64,000 nucleotides of DNA, taken from contig NZ_CP110139.1 in NCBI RefSeq assembly GCF_025979885.1, positions 682,001 through 746,000 on the forward strand, given 5' to 3'. Within the stretch, counting starts at the first letter, position 1. Every line of letters begins with the position of its first letter. Below, piece by piece: positions 1 to 8,141 of this stretch. The notes under the pieces were generated by a model, which saw only the letters and a program-made list of their open reading frames with translations, did not search any database and had not been told where the DNA came from. A program made the translations under genes and the position numbers. Origin of the DNA: Hymenobacter sp. YIM 151500-1. Its GTDB lineage: Bacteria; Bacteroidota; Bacteroidia; Cytophagales; Hymenobacteraceae.

Positions 1-39
1 CCCCGCAGCACCTTCGACGACGGCCCGCCGCCGTTTTAA
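1..39 (+). CDS. 3' end of an upstream gene (partial)
   Basis: The first frame is open from the window edge to a TAA at 37-39 and would encode a C-terminus ending in Pro-Pro-Pro-Phe. A strong hairpin terminator follows 15 bases later, as expected downstream of a real gene. Only 12 codons are visible, so the product cannot be named. Confidence 0.45.
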   Translation, partial: PRSTFDDGPPPF

Positions 40-54
40 TACAGTGCTTCTCTG

Positions 55-88
55 AAGCGTCAGATGGCAACATCTGGCGCTTTTTTTC
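55..88 (+). terminator. Rho-independent terminator
   Basis: A 12-bp stem (AAGCGTCAGATG against CATCTGGCGCTT, with one G-T pair) closes a GCAA tetraloop and runs into a T tract. It ends the partial gene at the left edge and insulates the ModE-like gene. Confidence 0.85.
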
Positions 89-104
89 GGCTGCGCAATT
101 AGGT

Positions 105-204
105 GTAACGCGAAGTTTCTCTTCGCGACTCGCACGGCGCAACTTGCACGGTCGGTATAGTGCTGTGCTGGTCCAGACGGTCGCGAAGTGAAACTTCGCG
201 TTAC
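105..204. repeat. Paired REP-like palindromes (family A)
   Basis: Two copies of the unit GTAACGCGAAGT-n-ACTTCGCGA lie at 105-128 and, inverted, at 181-204, about 50 bases apart, so the whole forms an inverted pair with each unit itself palindromic. The same unit recurs at 3343-3430, 43581-43605/43749-43772 and 59701-59724. The second copy ends nine bases before the ModE-like start codon. Confidence 0.8.
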
Positions 205-212
205 ATTTCGGC

Positions 213-569
213 ATGAAACCCCTGCTTCGCCCCGACCTGACTTTTCGCCTGAACGGCCGCCTGTGGGTGGAGACGGACGACGACCGGTTTATGGGAATTG
301 GGCGGCTGGAACTGCTGACGCTGATCCGGGAGCAGGGCTCCATCTCGAAGGCGGCTCAGCAGATGGGCATGTCGTACAAGCGGGCCTGGGAACTGGTGGC
401 CTCGCTGAATGCCCAGGCGGCGCGGCCCTTGGTGCTGACCCAGGCTGGCGGCAAGCGCGGGGGCGGGGCCGAAGTGACGCCGGAAGGGGAGGCCCTGATT
501 GCCGAGTTCCGGGAGTTGCAGGCGCGGTTTCAGGAGTTTTTGCGGGCTGAGGCGGTGCGGCTGCTGTAA
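213..569 (+). CDS. ModE-like winged-helix transcriptional regulator
   Basis: 118 residues forming a lone LysR/ModE-type winged helix-turn-helix. The helix-turn-helix lies around residues 36-62 (GSISKAAQQMGMSYKRAW), followed by a wing with a Gly/Lys-rich turn (GGKRGGG) and the typical TPEGEALI segment. ModE proteins repress molybdate uptake and activate molybdoenzyme genes. This one lacks the C-terminal molybdate-binding (TOBE) domains of E. coli ModE, as do many short homologues. A TonB receptor and a molybdenum hydroxylase operon follow on the same strand, which supports a molybdenum-related role. The effector is inferred, not seen. Confidence 0.8.
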   Translation: MKPLLRPDLTFRLNGRLWVETDDDRFMGIGRLELLTLIREQGSISKAAQQMGMSYKRAWELVASLNAQAARPLVLTQAGGKRGGGAEVTPEGEALIAEFRELQARFQEFLRAEAVRLL

Positions 570-578
570 AGGGTATTT

Positions 579-675
579 CTCGCAGTGTTGCGCAGTGGAA
601 AGGCGCAGTGGTTCGCAGTGTGCTGACGTCTGAATACTGCGAACCACTGCGTTTTTCCACTACGCAACACTGCGA
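579..675. repeat. Long hairpin between regulator and TonB receptor
   Basis: Arms of about 40 bases (579-619 and 636-675), starting CTCGCAGTGTTGCGCAGTGG and ending in its near complement, flank a 16-base loop. The stem is imperfect. It lies just after the ModE-like stop codon and could act as a transcription barrier. No second copy is seen in the window. Confidence 0.75.
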
Positions 676-721
676 GGAACTCGTCCGCAAAAACCAGCTA
701 ACCAATCCGAACATCCATCGT

Positions 722-729
722 TATGTTTG
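722..729 (+). promoter_or_regulatory. -7 box TATGTTTG
   Basis: Perfect match to the Bacteroidota TAnnTTTG element, 18 bases before the ATG at 748. It covers the earlier in-frame TTG at 727 and therefore favours the ATG at 748. No clear -33 TTG is seen at 19-21 bases upstream. Confidence 0.6.
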
Positions 730-747
730 AAGAAATATAACGGTCAT

Positions 748-3330
748 ATGAGAGACTTTACTCGCCCTATTATTCTGCTGCTGCTGCCGGCCCTGGCTGC
801 CGCGCAAACGCCCGCCGATACGGCCCGCCGCACCCAGCAGCTGGGCGAGGTAGTAGTGGCCGCTTCCAGGGTCGAGGAAAGCATTTTACAATCCCCCGTA
901 ACGGTGGAGAAGCTCACGGCCCGGCAGCTACGGCTCACGCCGGCGCCTACGTTTTTCGATGCCCTCGAGCACGTGAAGGGCGTGCAGATGATAACCGCCA
1001 GCCTGGGGTTTCGGGTGCTGAACGCCCGGGGCTTCGCCAACACCACCAACGTGCGCTTCGCCCAGCTCGTGGACGGCATCGACAACCAGGCGCCCCACAT
1101 CGGCGCGCCCATCGGTAACGTGCTGGGGCCGAGCGACCTGGACGTGCAGGCCGTGGAAATTGTGCCCGGCACGGCGGCCGCCCTCTACGGCCTCAACTCC
1201 ATTAATGGGTTGGCCAACATCAGCACCCGCAACCCCTTCCGGAGCGAAGGGCTGAGCGTGCAGCAAAAGGTGGGCGTCAACCACCTGAACAACCCCTACA
1301 CCCGAGCCCGGCCCTACTCCGAAACGGCGGTGCGCTACGCCAAGGCGTTGAGCGAGAAGTGGGCCTTCAAGGTGAACGGCACCGTGCTGCGCGGCTACGA
1401 CTGGCTGGCCGTAGACCCCACCGACATCAACCCCCGCGGCAACGCCACCACCGGCCTGCTGGGCGCCGACAACCCCGCCCGCGACCCGGTGAACAGCTAC
1501 GGCAACGAGTCGTCGAACCGCACCACGCTGCTGCTGGGCGGCAAAAGCTACCAGGTGGCCCGCACCGGCTATGAGGAGCGCGACGTGACCGACTACCACC
1601 TGCGCACCTTGCGCTACGACGCGGCCCTGCACTACAAGCTGCCGGGCGCCGCCGAGCTGGCCTACACCTACCGCGGGGCCCACCTCGACAACGTGTACCA
1701 GCGCAGCAACCGGTTCCGCCTCGACGACTACCGCCTCCAGCAGCACGCCTTCCAGCTCACCGGCCCCGTGGTGCAGGCGCGCGTGTACCTGACCCAGGAA
1801 AACACCGGCCGCAGCTACAACCTCCGCTCGGCGGCCGAAAATCTGGACCGCAGCTTCAAAACGGATGCCCGCTGGAACCAGGACTACACCGCCGCCTGGA
1901 ACGCGGCCGTGCAGCAGGGCCAGTCCGTAGCCCAGGCCCACGCCACGGCTCGCCAAGCCGCCGACGCCGGGCGCCTGCAACCCGGCACGCCGGCCTTCGA
2001 GCAGAAGCTGAAGGAGTTGTCCGACATCAACAACTGGGACCAGGGCGCGGCCCTGCGCGTGCAAGCCAGCCTGCTGCACGCCGAAACCCAACTGAACCTG
2101 TCCGAGGCCCTGCGCCGCGCCGGCCGCTCAGCCCTGCCCGCCTGGGTCGACCTGCTGCTGGGCGCCGACCACCGCACCTACTTCATTGAGCCCGACGGCA
2201 ACTACTTCATCAACCCCGAAGCGGGTGAAGACCCCTTCAGCACGCTCACCTACGGCAAAACCGGGGGCTTCGTGCAGGCTGGGGCGCGGCTGCTGCCGGG
2301 CGAGAAGCTGCGGCTCACGGCCACGCTGCGCGCCGACAAAAACGACTACTTCACTGCCCGGTTTACGCCGCGCTTCACGGCGGTGTACTCGCCCACGGGG
2401 CGCCACCACCTGCGCACCAGCTTCCAGAGCGGCTACCGGTACCCGAGCTTGTTTGAGGGCTTCTCCAACGTGAACAGCGGGCAGGTGAAGCGAATCGGGG
2501 GGCTGCGGGTGATGTCGGCGGGGGTGTTTGAGAACAGCTATTTGCGCAGCTCGATTGATGCCTTTAACGCGGCTGTAACGGCCGCCATCAACGCTAATAC
2601 CAGCGCGGCCAGCGCGGCCGAGAAGCGGCGACTGGCCATCGAGCAAAACCGCGGGCTGCTGCGCCGCAACCCCTACACCTACCTGCGGCCCGAGCACGTG
2701 CGCGCCCTGGAAGTGGGCTACAAAGCCGCCCTGCTGCCCGGCGGCCGCTTGCTGCTGGACGCCGACTTTTATTACAATGCCTACCGCGACTTTATAGCCC
2801 AGGTGGAGGCCTACGTGCCCAAAACCAACAACCCCGACTCGGCGGCCATCTACCTCAGCAGCCGCGCCACTCAAAACCGCTACCGCCTCTGGACCAACGC
2901 CCAGAGCCGGGTGTATACCTACGGCGGCTCCCTGGGTTTGCGCTACGAAGCGGCCGGCGGCCTACTGGCCGGCGCCAGCGCCACCTACGCCCGCCTGGAC
3001 CGTACCGAGTCGGGCGACGGACTGGAGGACGGCTTCAACACCCCGCGCTGGATGCTCAACGCCAGCTTGAGCCACGACGACGTGTGGCGCCGCCTGGGCT
3101 TCGGGCTGAACTACCACTGGCAGGCCCGCTACTTCTCCCAGACCTTCCTCGTGACCGGTACCGTGCCGGCCTACCACACCCTCGACGCCCAGCTCAGCTA
3201 CCACCTGCCCACGCCCAACCTGCGCCTGAAGCTGGGCGCCAGCAACGTGCTGAACAATTACTACGTGAGCTACCTGGGCGGCCCCAGCGTGGGTGGCCTC
3301 TACTACCTGAGCGTGACCTACGGGCTGTAG
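748..3330 (+). CDS. TonB-dependent outer membrane receptor
   Basis: 860 residues. The start at 748 gives a clean signal peptide (MRDFTRPIILLLLPALAAAQ). The plug domain follows from about residue 30 (EVVVAASRVEESILQSPVTV) to about 150, then a beta-barrel that ends in a TonB-receptor-type last strand (YYLSVTYGL). It lacks the CarboxypepD_reg domain seen in the receptor at 17.5-20.1 kb, so it is not a SusC-type protein. Substrate cannot be read from sequence. Its place between a ModE-like regulator and a molybdenum enzyme operon suggests molybdate, tungstate or a chelate of them. Confidence 0.9.
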   Translation: MRDFTRPIILLLLPALAAAQTPADTARRTQQLGEVVVAASRVEESILQSPVTVEKLTARQLRLTPAPTFFDALEHVKGVQMITASLGFRVLNARGFANTTNVRFAQLVDGIDNQAPHIGAPIGNVLGPSDLDVQAVEIVPGTAAALYGLNSINGLANISTRNPFRSEGLSVQQKVGVNHLNNPYTRARPYSETAVRYAKALSEKWAFKVNGTVLRGYDWLAVDPTDINPRGNATTGLLGADNPARDPVNSYGNESSNRTTLLLGGKSYQVARTGYEERDVTDYHLRTLRYDAALHYKLPGAAELAYTYRGAHLDNVYQRSNRFRLDDYRLQQHAFQLTGPVVQARVYLTQENTGRSYNLRSAAENLDRSFKTDARWNQDYTAAWNAAVQQGQSVAQAHATARQAADAGRLQPGTPAFEQKLKELSDINNWDQGAALRVQASLLHAETQLNLSEALRRAGRSALPAWVDLLLGADHRTYFIEPDGNYFINPEAGEDPFSTLTYGKTGGFVQAGARLLPGEKLRLTATLRADKNDYFTARFTPRFTAVYSPTGRHHLRTSFQSGYRYPSLFEGFSNVNSGQVKRIGGLRVMSAGVFENSYLRSSIDAFNAAVTAAINANTSAASAAEKRRLAIEQNRGLLRRNPYTYLRPEHVRALEVGYKAALLPGGRLLLDADFYYNAYRDFIAQVEAYVPKTNNPDSAAIYLSSRATQNRYRLWTNAQSRVYTYGGSLGLRYEAAGGLLAGASATYARLDRTESGDGLEDGFNTPRWMLNASLSHDDVWRRLGFGLNYHWQARYFSQTFLVTGTVPAYHTLDAQLSYHLPTPNLRLKLGASNVLNNYYVSYLGGPSVGGLYYLSVTYGL

Positions 3331-3342
3331 CGCATGGAAAAG

Positions 3343-3430
3343 GTAACGCGAAGTTTCACTTCGCGAGGCGCTTGAACGACCTCCTATGTGCCATCGTGCT
3401 GCTGCCTCGCGAAGTGAAACTTTGTGTTAC
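3343..3430. repeat. Paired REP-like palindromes (family A)
   Basis: Two inverted GTAACGCGAAGTTTCACTTC-type units with about 40 bases between them, directly after the TonB receptor stop. The right copy has one change (TTTGTGTTAC in place of TTCGCGTTAC). Same family as 105-204. Confidence 0.8.
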
Positions 3431-3528
3431 ATCTGCTTAGCCGCAACGCCAGGCACTAGCGTGGCGTATGCCGGGTAAGCCAGCTGTGGCAGCTGCCGCG
3501 GCTGGGGTATCTTCTACATTCCTGGCTT

Positions 3529-4059
3529 ATGAATCCAAACTCGACACTGCCTGGCCTGGCTGATGTGGCGCCGCCGCCCCCTGCCAGCCCGATTACGCTC
3601 CGCATCAACGGGCGCGACGTGCGCCTGCAACTGGCTCCCTGGACTACTTTGCTCGACGCCCTGCGCGAGTACGCCGGCCTCACGGGCACCAAAAAAGGCT
3701 GCGACCATGGGCAGTGCGGCTCCTGCACGGTGCTCGTGGACGGCAAGCGCATCAACTCCTGCCTTACGCTGGCCGTCATGCAGGAAGGCCACGACATCAC
3801 CACCATCGAAGGCCTGGGCACCGAGCACGACCTGCACCCCTTGCAACAGGCCTTCATCAAACACGACGCTTTTCAGTGCGGCTACTGCACGCCGGGCCAG
3901 ATTTGCTCAGCCCAAGGCCTCATCAACGAAGGCAAGGCCCGCACCGAAGCCGAAATCAAGGAGCTGATGAGCGGCAACCTCTGCCGCTGCGGCGCCTACG
4001 TTGGCATTCTGCAAGCGGTGAAGGAAGTAGTGGATAAGGAATTAAAAATTAAAAATTGA
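3529..4059 (+). CDS. Molybdenum hydroxylase 2Fe-2S subunit (PaoA/YagT type)
   Basis: 176 residues, the iron-sulfur electron-transfer subunit of a xanthine dehydrogenase/aldehyde oxidoreductase complex. An N-terminal plant-type ferredoxin domain carries Cys58, 63, 66 and 78 (GCDHGQCGSC). The helical second domain carries Cys117, 120, 152 and 154 (CGYCTPGQ and LCRCGAY). E. coli PaoA has a Tat signal; none is visible here, so a cytoplasmic enzyme is likely unless partners carry the export signal. It starts a three-gene operon. Its last seven codons (ELKIKN plus stop) lie in an AT-rich hairpin arm, so the C-terminus looks repeat-derived. Confidence 0.95.
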   Translation: MNPNSTLPGLADVAPPPPASPITLRINGRDVRLQLAPWTTLLDALREYAGLTGTKKGCDHGQCGSCTVLVDGKRINSCLTLAVMQEGHDITTIEGLGTEHDLHPLQQAFIKHDAFQCGYCTPGQICSAQGLINEGKARTEAEIKELMSGNLCRCGAYVGILQAVKEVVDKELKIKN

Positions 4060-4141
4060 GAATTAGAAATGGCTTTTCCGCGCTAGTGGAAGCCCTTGGC
4101 CGTGAGCCCAATTCTTAATTTTTAATTCTCAATTTTTAATT
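4041..4141. repeat. AT-rich hairpin inside the molybdenum enzyme operon
   Basis: Arms AATTAAAAATTGAGAATTA (4047-4065) and its exact complement (4123-4141) flank about 57 bases. It contains the stop codon of the 2Fe-2S gene and ends seven bases before the next ATG. The base composition differs sharply from the GC-rich surroundings, which suggests an inserted repeat. It may also tune transcription or mRNA stability between subunits. Confidence 0.8.
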
Positions 4142-4147
4142 GACACC

Positions 4148-5173
4148 ATGCATCCATTCACCTATCACGCGGCCACGGCGGTTGAAGACGCCGTGCGCCA
4201 GCATAGCCAGCGGCCGGCGGCCCAGTACATCGGGGGCGGCACCAACCTGCTGGACCTGATGAAAGAAGACGTGGAGCGCCCGGCCCACCTTATCGGCCTG
4301 GGCAAGCTCCCGCTGGCGGCCATTGAGGCCGGGCCCGACGGTGGCCTGCGCCTGGGTGCCCTGGCTACTAATGCCGACACGGCCTGGCACCCGGAGGTGC
4401 AGCGCCGCTATCCGCTGCTGAGCCAAGCCATTCTGGCCGGGGCCTCGCCCCAGCTGCGCAACATGGCCACCAATGGTGGCAACCTCATGCAGCGCACCCG
4501 CTGCTACTACTTTTACGACACGGCCACGCCCTGCAACAAGCGGGAGCCCGGCTCGGGCTGCTCGGCCATCGGGGGCTACAACCGCATCCACGCCATTCTG
4601 GGCCATAGCCCGCAGTGCATTGCCACGCACCCGTCCGATATGTGCGTGGGCCTGGCCGCCCTGGGCGCCACGGTGCGCGTGAGCGGCCCCCAAGGGGAGC
4701 GGGCCATTCCGTTCCGGGACTTCCACCGCCTGCCCGGCGACGCTCCGCACATCGACAACACCCTGCGGCCAGGGGAGCTGATTACGGCTCTGGACCTGCC
4801 CAATGAGGATTTCAGCCAGCACTTCACCTACCTGAAGCTGCGCGACCGAAGCTCCTACGCCTTTGCCCTGGTGTCGGTGGCGGCGGCTTTGCAGCTCGAC
4901 GGCGACACCATCCGGGCGGCCCGCCTGGCCCTGGGCGGCGTGGCCCACAAGCCCTGGCGCGACGAAGAGGCCGAAGCCATGCTGCAAGGCCAGCCGGCCA
5001 CGCCCGCCACCTTCCGCCGGGTGGCGGCGGCCGTGGTGCAGGGTGCCCACGGCTTCGAGCACAACACGTTCAAAATTGAGCTGGCCAAGCGGGCTATTGT
5101 GCGGGCCCTCCGCCAGGCCACCGCCATGAGCCAGCCCCTGAATCCCAACGTCTTCCTAAACTCGAACCCCTGA
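4148..5173 (+). CDS. Molybdenum hydroxylase FAD subunit with 4Fe-4S site (PaoB/YagS type)
   Basis: 341 residues. The N-terminal half has the FAD-binding fold of the xanthine dehydrogenase middle subunit (IGGGTNLLDLM near residue 28; ATNGGNLMQRTRC near 107). Cys119, 129, 138 and 157 form the extra cluster loop characteristic of PaoB-like subunits, which bind a 4Fe-4S cluster absent from ordinary xanthine dehydrogenase. The C-terminal part is the CO-dehydrogenase flavoprotein C domain. The stop overlaps the next start by one base, so the two subunits are probably translationally coupled. Confidence 0.95.
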   Translation: MHPFTYHAATAVEDAVRQHSQRPAAQYIGGGTNLLDLMKEDVERPAHLIGLGKLPLAAIEAGPDGGLRLGALATNADTAWHPEVQRRYPLLSQAILAGASPQLRNMATNGGNLMQRTRCYYFYDTATPCNKREPGSGCSAIGGYNRIHAILGHSPQCIATHPSDMCVGLAALGATVRVSGPQGERAIPFRDFHRLPGDAPHIDNTLRPGELITALDLPNEDFSQHFTYLKLRDRSSYAFALVSVAAALQLDGDTIRAARLALGGVAHKPWRDEEAEAMLQGQPATPATFRRVAAAVVQGAHGFEHNTFKIELAKRAIVRALRQATAMSQPLNPNVFLNSNP

Positions 5174-7410
5174 TGAGCACCACCAACTATATTGGCAAGG
5201 CCCCCAGCCGCGTAGATGGCCCGGCCAAAGTGACGGGCGCCGCCCGCTACTCCGCCGACTTCGACGTGCCCGGCCCGCTGCTCTACGGCTTCGTGGTGAG
5301 CAGCTCGGTAACCAAGGGCCGTATCGTAAGCGTGTACGCCGACGAAGTGCGGGCCATTCCGGGCGTGGTGGAGGTGTTTTCGCACGAAAACGTGCCCCAC
5401 CTGGCCTGGTTCGACTACAACTACAAGGACGATACCGCCCCCGGCGGCTCACCGTTCCGGCCCCTGCACAACGCCGACATCAAGTTCAGCCAGCAGCCCG
5501 TAGCCCTCATCATCGCCGAAACCTTTGAGGTGGCCCGCTACGCGGCTACCGTTCTGCAGATTGAGTACGAGGTAGACGACCACCTGACCGACCTGGAGCT
5601 GCGCCGCGACGACGGGTTTGAGCCGGGCAAAAACAAAATCGGCTTCGTGCCGCCGCCCCCGCCTCGCGGCAACGCCGACAAAGCTTGGCGGCGGGCCACC
5701 TACCGCATGGAGGCCGAGTACATTCACGGCACCCAGCACCACAACCCCATGGAGCTGTACGCCACCATTGCCGAGTACCACCCCGACGGCAAGCTTACGG
5801 TGTACGACAAAACCCAAGGCGCCATCAACAGCCAGAAGTGGCTGGGCAAGATTTTCAACAAGAGCGGCGATGACCTGCGCGTCGTCAACCTCTACAACGG
5901 CGGGGGCTTCGGCTCGGGGCTGCGGCCCCAGTACCAGGCGTTTATGGCCGTGCTGGCCGCCCTGGAGCTGAAGGCGTCGGTGAAGGTGGTGCTCACGCGC
6001 CAGCAGATGTTCAGCTTCGGCCACCGCCCCCACACCTTGCAGTACCTGCGCCTGGGCACCCACCCCGATGGCACCCTGGCCGCCCTCCAGCACCACGCCC
6101 TGCACGAAACCTCGCAGTTTGAGGAGTACACCGAAAACGTGGTAAACTGGTCGGGTATGCTCTACCAGTGCGACAACGTGACGCTGGGCTACCAACTGTC
6201 GCGCCTCGACGTGTACACGCCCCTGGACATGCGCGCCCCCGGCGCCGCCACGGGTTCGTTTGCCCTGGAAGTGGCCATGGACGAAATGGCCTACGCCGCC
6301 GCCCTCGACCCGCTGGAGTTCCGCATCCGCAACTACGCCGAGCAGGACCAGAACCTGGACAAGCCGTTTTCGAGCAAGAAGCTGATGGACTGCTACCGGG
6401 AAGGCGCGGCCCGCTTCGGCTGGGAAAACCGCCGCCGGGCCGTGCGCTCCATGCGCGACGAAAACGGTCTGCTGGTGGGCTGGGGCGTGGCCGGGGGCGT
6501 GTGGGACGCCGCCCAGATGCCCGCCCGCGCCGAGGCCATCCTCTCGGCCGACGGCCAGCTCACGGTGCGCAGCGCCACCGGCGAAAACGGCACCGGCACT
6601 TATACCATCATGACCCAGATAGCAGCCGAAACCTTGGGCCTGCCCCTGGGCGCCGTCAAGTTTGAGCTGGGCGACTCCGACCAGCCGTTTGCCCCCGTGC
6701 AGGGTGGCTCCTGGACGGCCGCCTCGGTGGGCACGGCCGTAAAATACGTGTGCGAAAACCTGGGCGAGCAGCTCTTCAAGCTGGCGAAGAAAATGAAAAG
6801 CTCCCCGCTGAAAGGCGCCAGCTTCGACGAGGTGGAGTTTGTAAACGGCCAGCTGCGCCTGCGCCAGGACCCCGACCGCGCCGTAGTGCTGCGCGAGGTG
6901 CTGCAAGCCAGCGGCAAAGAGGAGCTGAAGGCCACCACCACGGCTCTGCCCAACAAGCTCAAGCAGCACAAATACTCCATGCACTCCCACAACGCGGTAT
7001 TTGCCGAGGTGAAAGTGGACGAGGAGCTGGGCACCGTGCACGTTACGCGCGTGGTCAACGCCGTGGCCGCCGGCCGCATCCTCAACCAGAAAACCGCCCG
7101 CTCCCAGGTGCTGGGCTCCATTGTGTGGGGCATCAGCATGGCCCTGATGGAAGAAACCGTTATGGACCACGCCTTCGGGCGCTACATGAACCATAACTAC
7201 GCCGAGTACCACATTCCCGTCAACGCCGACATCCACGACATCGACGTGGTGTTTGTGGAGGAGCAAGACGACATCGTGAACCCGCTGGGGGTGAAGGGTA
7301 TCGGCGAAATCGGCCTGCTGGGTGTGGCCGCCGCCATCACCAACGCCGTGTATCACGCCACCGGCAAGCGCGTACGGGAGCTGCCGATTTACCTGGACAA
7401 GCTCCTGTAG
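5173..7410 (+). CDS. Molybdenum hydroxylase catalytic subunit (PaoC/YagR type)
   Basis: 745 residues, the molybdopterin-binding subunit that hydroxylates an aldehyde or heterocycle. It begins directly with the aldehyde oxidase a/b hammerhead domain (GKAPSRVDGPAKVTG) and continues into the molybdopterin-binding domain with GGGFGSGLRPQ near residue 242, APGAATGSFALE near 355, and the C-terminal GVKGIGEIG, whose Glu is the expected catalytic base. Size and gene order (2Fe-2S, FAD, Mo) match E. coli PaoABC rather than fused eukaryotic xanthine dehydrogenase. Substrate unknown. No accessory gene of the PaoD/XdhC type is seen nearby. Confidence 0.95.
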   Translation: MSTTNYIGKAPSRVDGPAKVTGAARYSADFDVPGPLLYGFVVSSSVTKGRIVSVYADEVRAIPGVVEVFSHENVPHLAWFDYNYKDDTAPGGSPFRPLHNADIKFSQQPVALIIAETFEVARYAATVLQIEYEVDDHLTDLELRRDDGFEPGKNKIGFVPPPPPRGNADKAWRRATYRMEAEYIHGTQHHNPMELYATIAEYHPDGKLTVYDKTQGAINSQKWLGKIFNKSGDDLRVVNLYNGGGFGSGLRPQYQAFMAVLAALELKASVKVVLTRQQMFSFGHRPHTLQYLRLGTHPDGTLAALQHHALHETSQFEEYTENVVNWSGMLYQCDNVTLGYQLSRLDVYTPLDMRAPGAATGSFALEVAMDEMAYAAALDPLEFRIRNYAEQDQNLDKPFSSKKLMDCYREGAARFGWENRRRAVRSMRDENGLLVGWGVAGGVWDAAQMPARAEAILSADGQLTVRSATGENGTGTYTIMTQIAAETLGLPLGAVKFELGDSDQPFAPVQGGSWTAASVGTAVKYVCENLGEQLFKLAKKMKSSPLKGASFDEVEFVNGQLRLRQDPDRAVVLREVLQASGKEELKATTTALPNKLKQHKYSMHSHNAVFAEVKVDEELGTVHVTRVVNAVAAGRILNQKTARSQVLGSIVWGISMALMEETVMDHAFGRYMNHNYAEYHIPVNADIHDIDVVFVEEQDDIVNPLGVKGIGEIGLLGVAAAITNAVYHATGKRVRELPIYLDKLL

Positions 7411-7443
7411 CGTAAGCTTTAGCTTGCGCCGTCAGCCTCGAAG

Positions 7444-7478
7444 AAAAGCCCCGGAACCTGCTGGTTCCGGGGCTTTTT
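7444..7478 (+). terminator. Rho-independent terminator
   Basis: A 15-bp stem (AAAAGCCCCGGAACC / GGTTCCGGGGCTTTTT) with a four-base loop, 33 bases after the stop of the molybdenum enzyme operon. Confidence 0.9.
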
Positions 7479-7509
7479 GTTAAAAGCAGAAGGTGACTCT
7501 CGGGTTGGC

Positions 7510-7842
7510 TTAGATTTTCTGGATTATGACTGGTCCAGCTGGTATATCACTGCCAGTATTCAGGTGTTCATGAATTTGTGGAGACAGGGCAGTTAGCACC
7601 TGGTACTGACTGATTGTTGCCGACAGAACAAAGACTGTGATTGTGTATTTAGTGAAGTTTTGCTGGTGCTGCAAATTCTTGTCGAATGTCAGTAGTGCAT
7701 CAAATCCTTCATCTAACATTAGCTGCAACAGCTCACCGTTTTTGATGCCATTCCAGCCCTTGTCCCGTACGGTAAACACTTCGTGCTCTGAAAAATCCTG
7801 CTTGAGGCGCTTTGGCATGTTTTCGTCAAGCAACAGCCGCAC
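7510..7842 (-). CDS. DUF5615 PIN-like protein (putative toxin)
   Basis: 110 residues with the short PIN-like fold of DUF5615. Conserved acidic residues are visible at the start (LLLDENMP), middle (VRDKGWNGIKNGELL) and near residue 54 (LLTFDKNLQHQQN). Such proteins are predicted RNases encoded with a DUF433 partner as a toxin-antitoxin-like pair. Its start overlaps the end of the DUF433 gene by 17 bases, the usual order with the predicted antitoxin first. Composition is less GC-rich than most neighbours, which may indicate transfer. Toxicity is inferred from the family only. Confidence 0.8.
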   Translation of the reverse strand: MRLLLDENMPKRLKQDFSEHEVFTVRDKGWNGIKNGELLQLMLDEGFDALLTFDKNLQHQQNFTKYTITVFVLSATISQYQVLTALSPQIHEHLNTGSDIPAGPVIIQKI

Positions 7843-8065
7843 ACAGTTGCTCTACGTTGTGGGAAGTCAACAGCTTGTTAGCTAGGTCAAGTAAGGCCAC
7901 TGCCTGTGCTCGGGCGACGGTAGGAAAGTCATCCAGAAATTCATCGAGTGGCACCCCGGCCTCTAAATGGTCGAATAACGACTCAACCGGTACGCGCGTA
8001 CCGGCAAAAACGGGTTGCCCACCCATAATGTCGGGGTCACTGGTAATCAGGTCTTTGATGTTCAT
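7826..8065 (-). CDS. DUF433 antitoxin-like protein
   Basis: 79 residues of the DUF433 family. The motif ITSDPDIMGGQPVFAGTRVP is diagnostic; the rest (LEAGVPLDEFLDDFPTVARAQ) forms the small helix-turn-helix module. Expected to bind DNA and to neutralise the overlapping DUF5615 protein. A probable -7 box lies immediately upstream, so the pair is one transcription unit. Confidence 0.85.
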   Translation of the reverse strand: MNIKDLITSDPDIMGGQPVFAGTRVPVESLFDHLEAGVPLDEFLDDFPTVARAQAVALLDLANKLLTSHNVEQLCAAVA

Positions 8066-8068
8066 GTC

Positions 8069-8076
8069 TAAAGATA
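8069..8076 (-). promoter_or_regulatory. -7-like box TATCTTTA for the DUF433/DUF5615 pair
   Basis: Seven of eight positions of TAnnTTTG, read on the minus strand, four bases upstream of the DUF433 ATG. If used, the transcript would be leaderless or nearly so. Confidence 0.4.
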
Positions 8077-8141
8077 CACTCTTCAGCTAAGTGCATTGAG
8101 GAAGTCTCGTAACTTCTCCACCCAACTCATGTTGTGCATCC

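Noticed and set aside
5449..7356. A 635-codon open frame antisense to the molybdenum enzyme catalytic subunit, and similar long antisense frames at 928-2091 and 11788-12912
   Set aside because: Long antisense frames are common in GC-rich coding DNA. The products are His/Val/Gly-rich low-complexity strings without domains, while the sense frames are clear enzymes.
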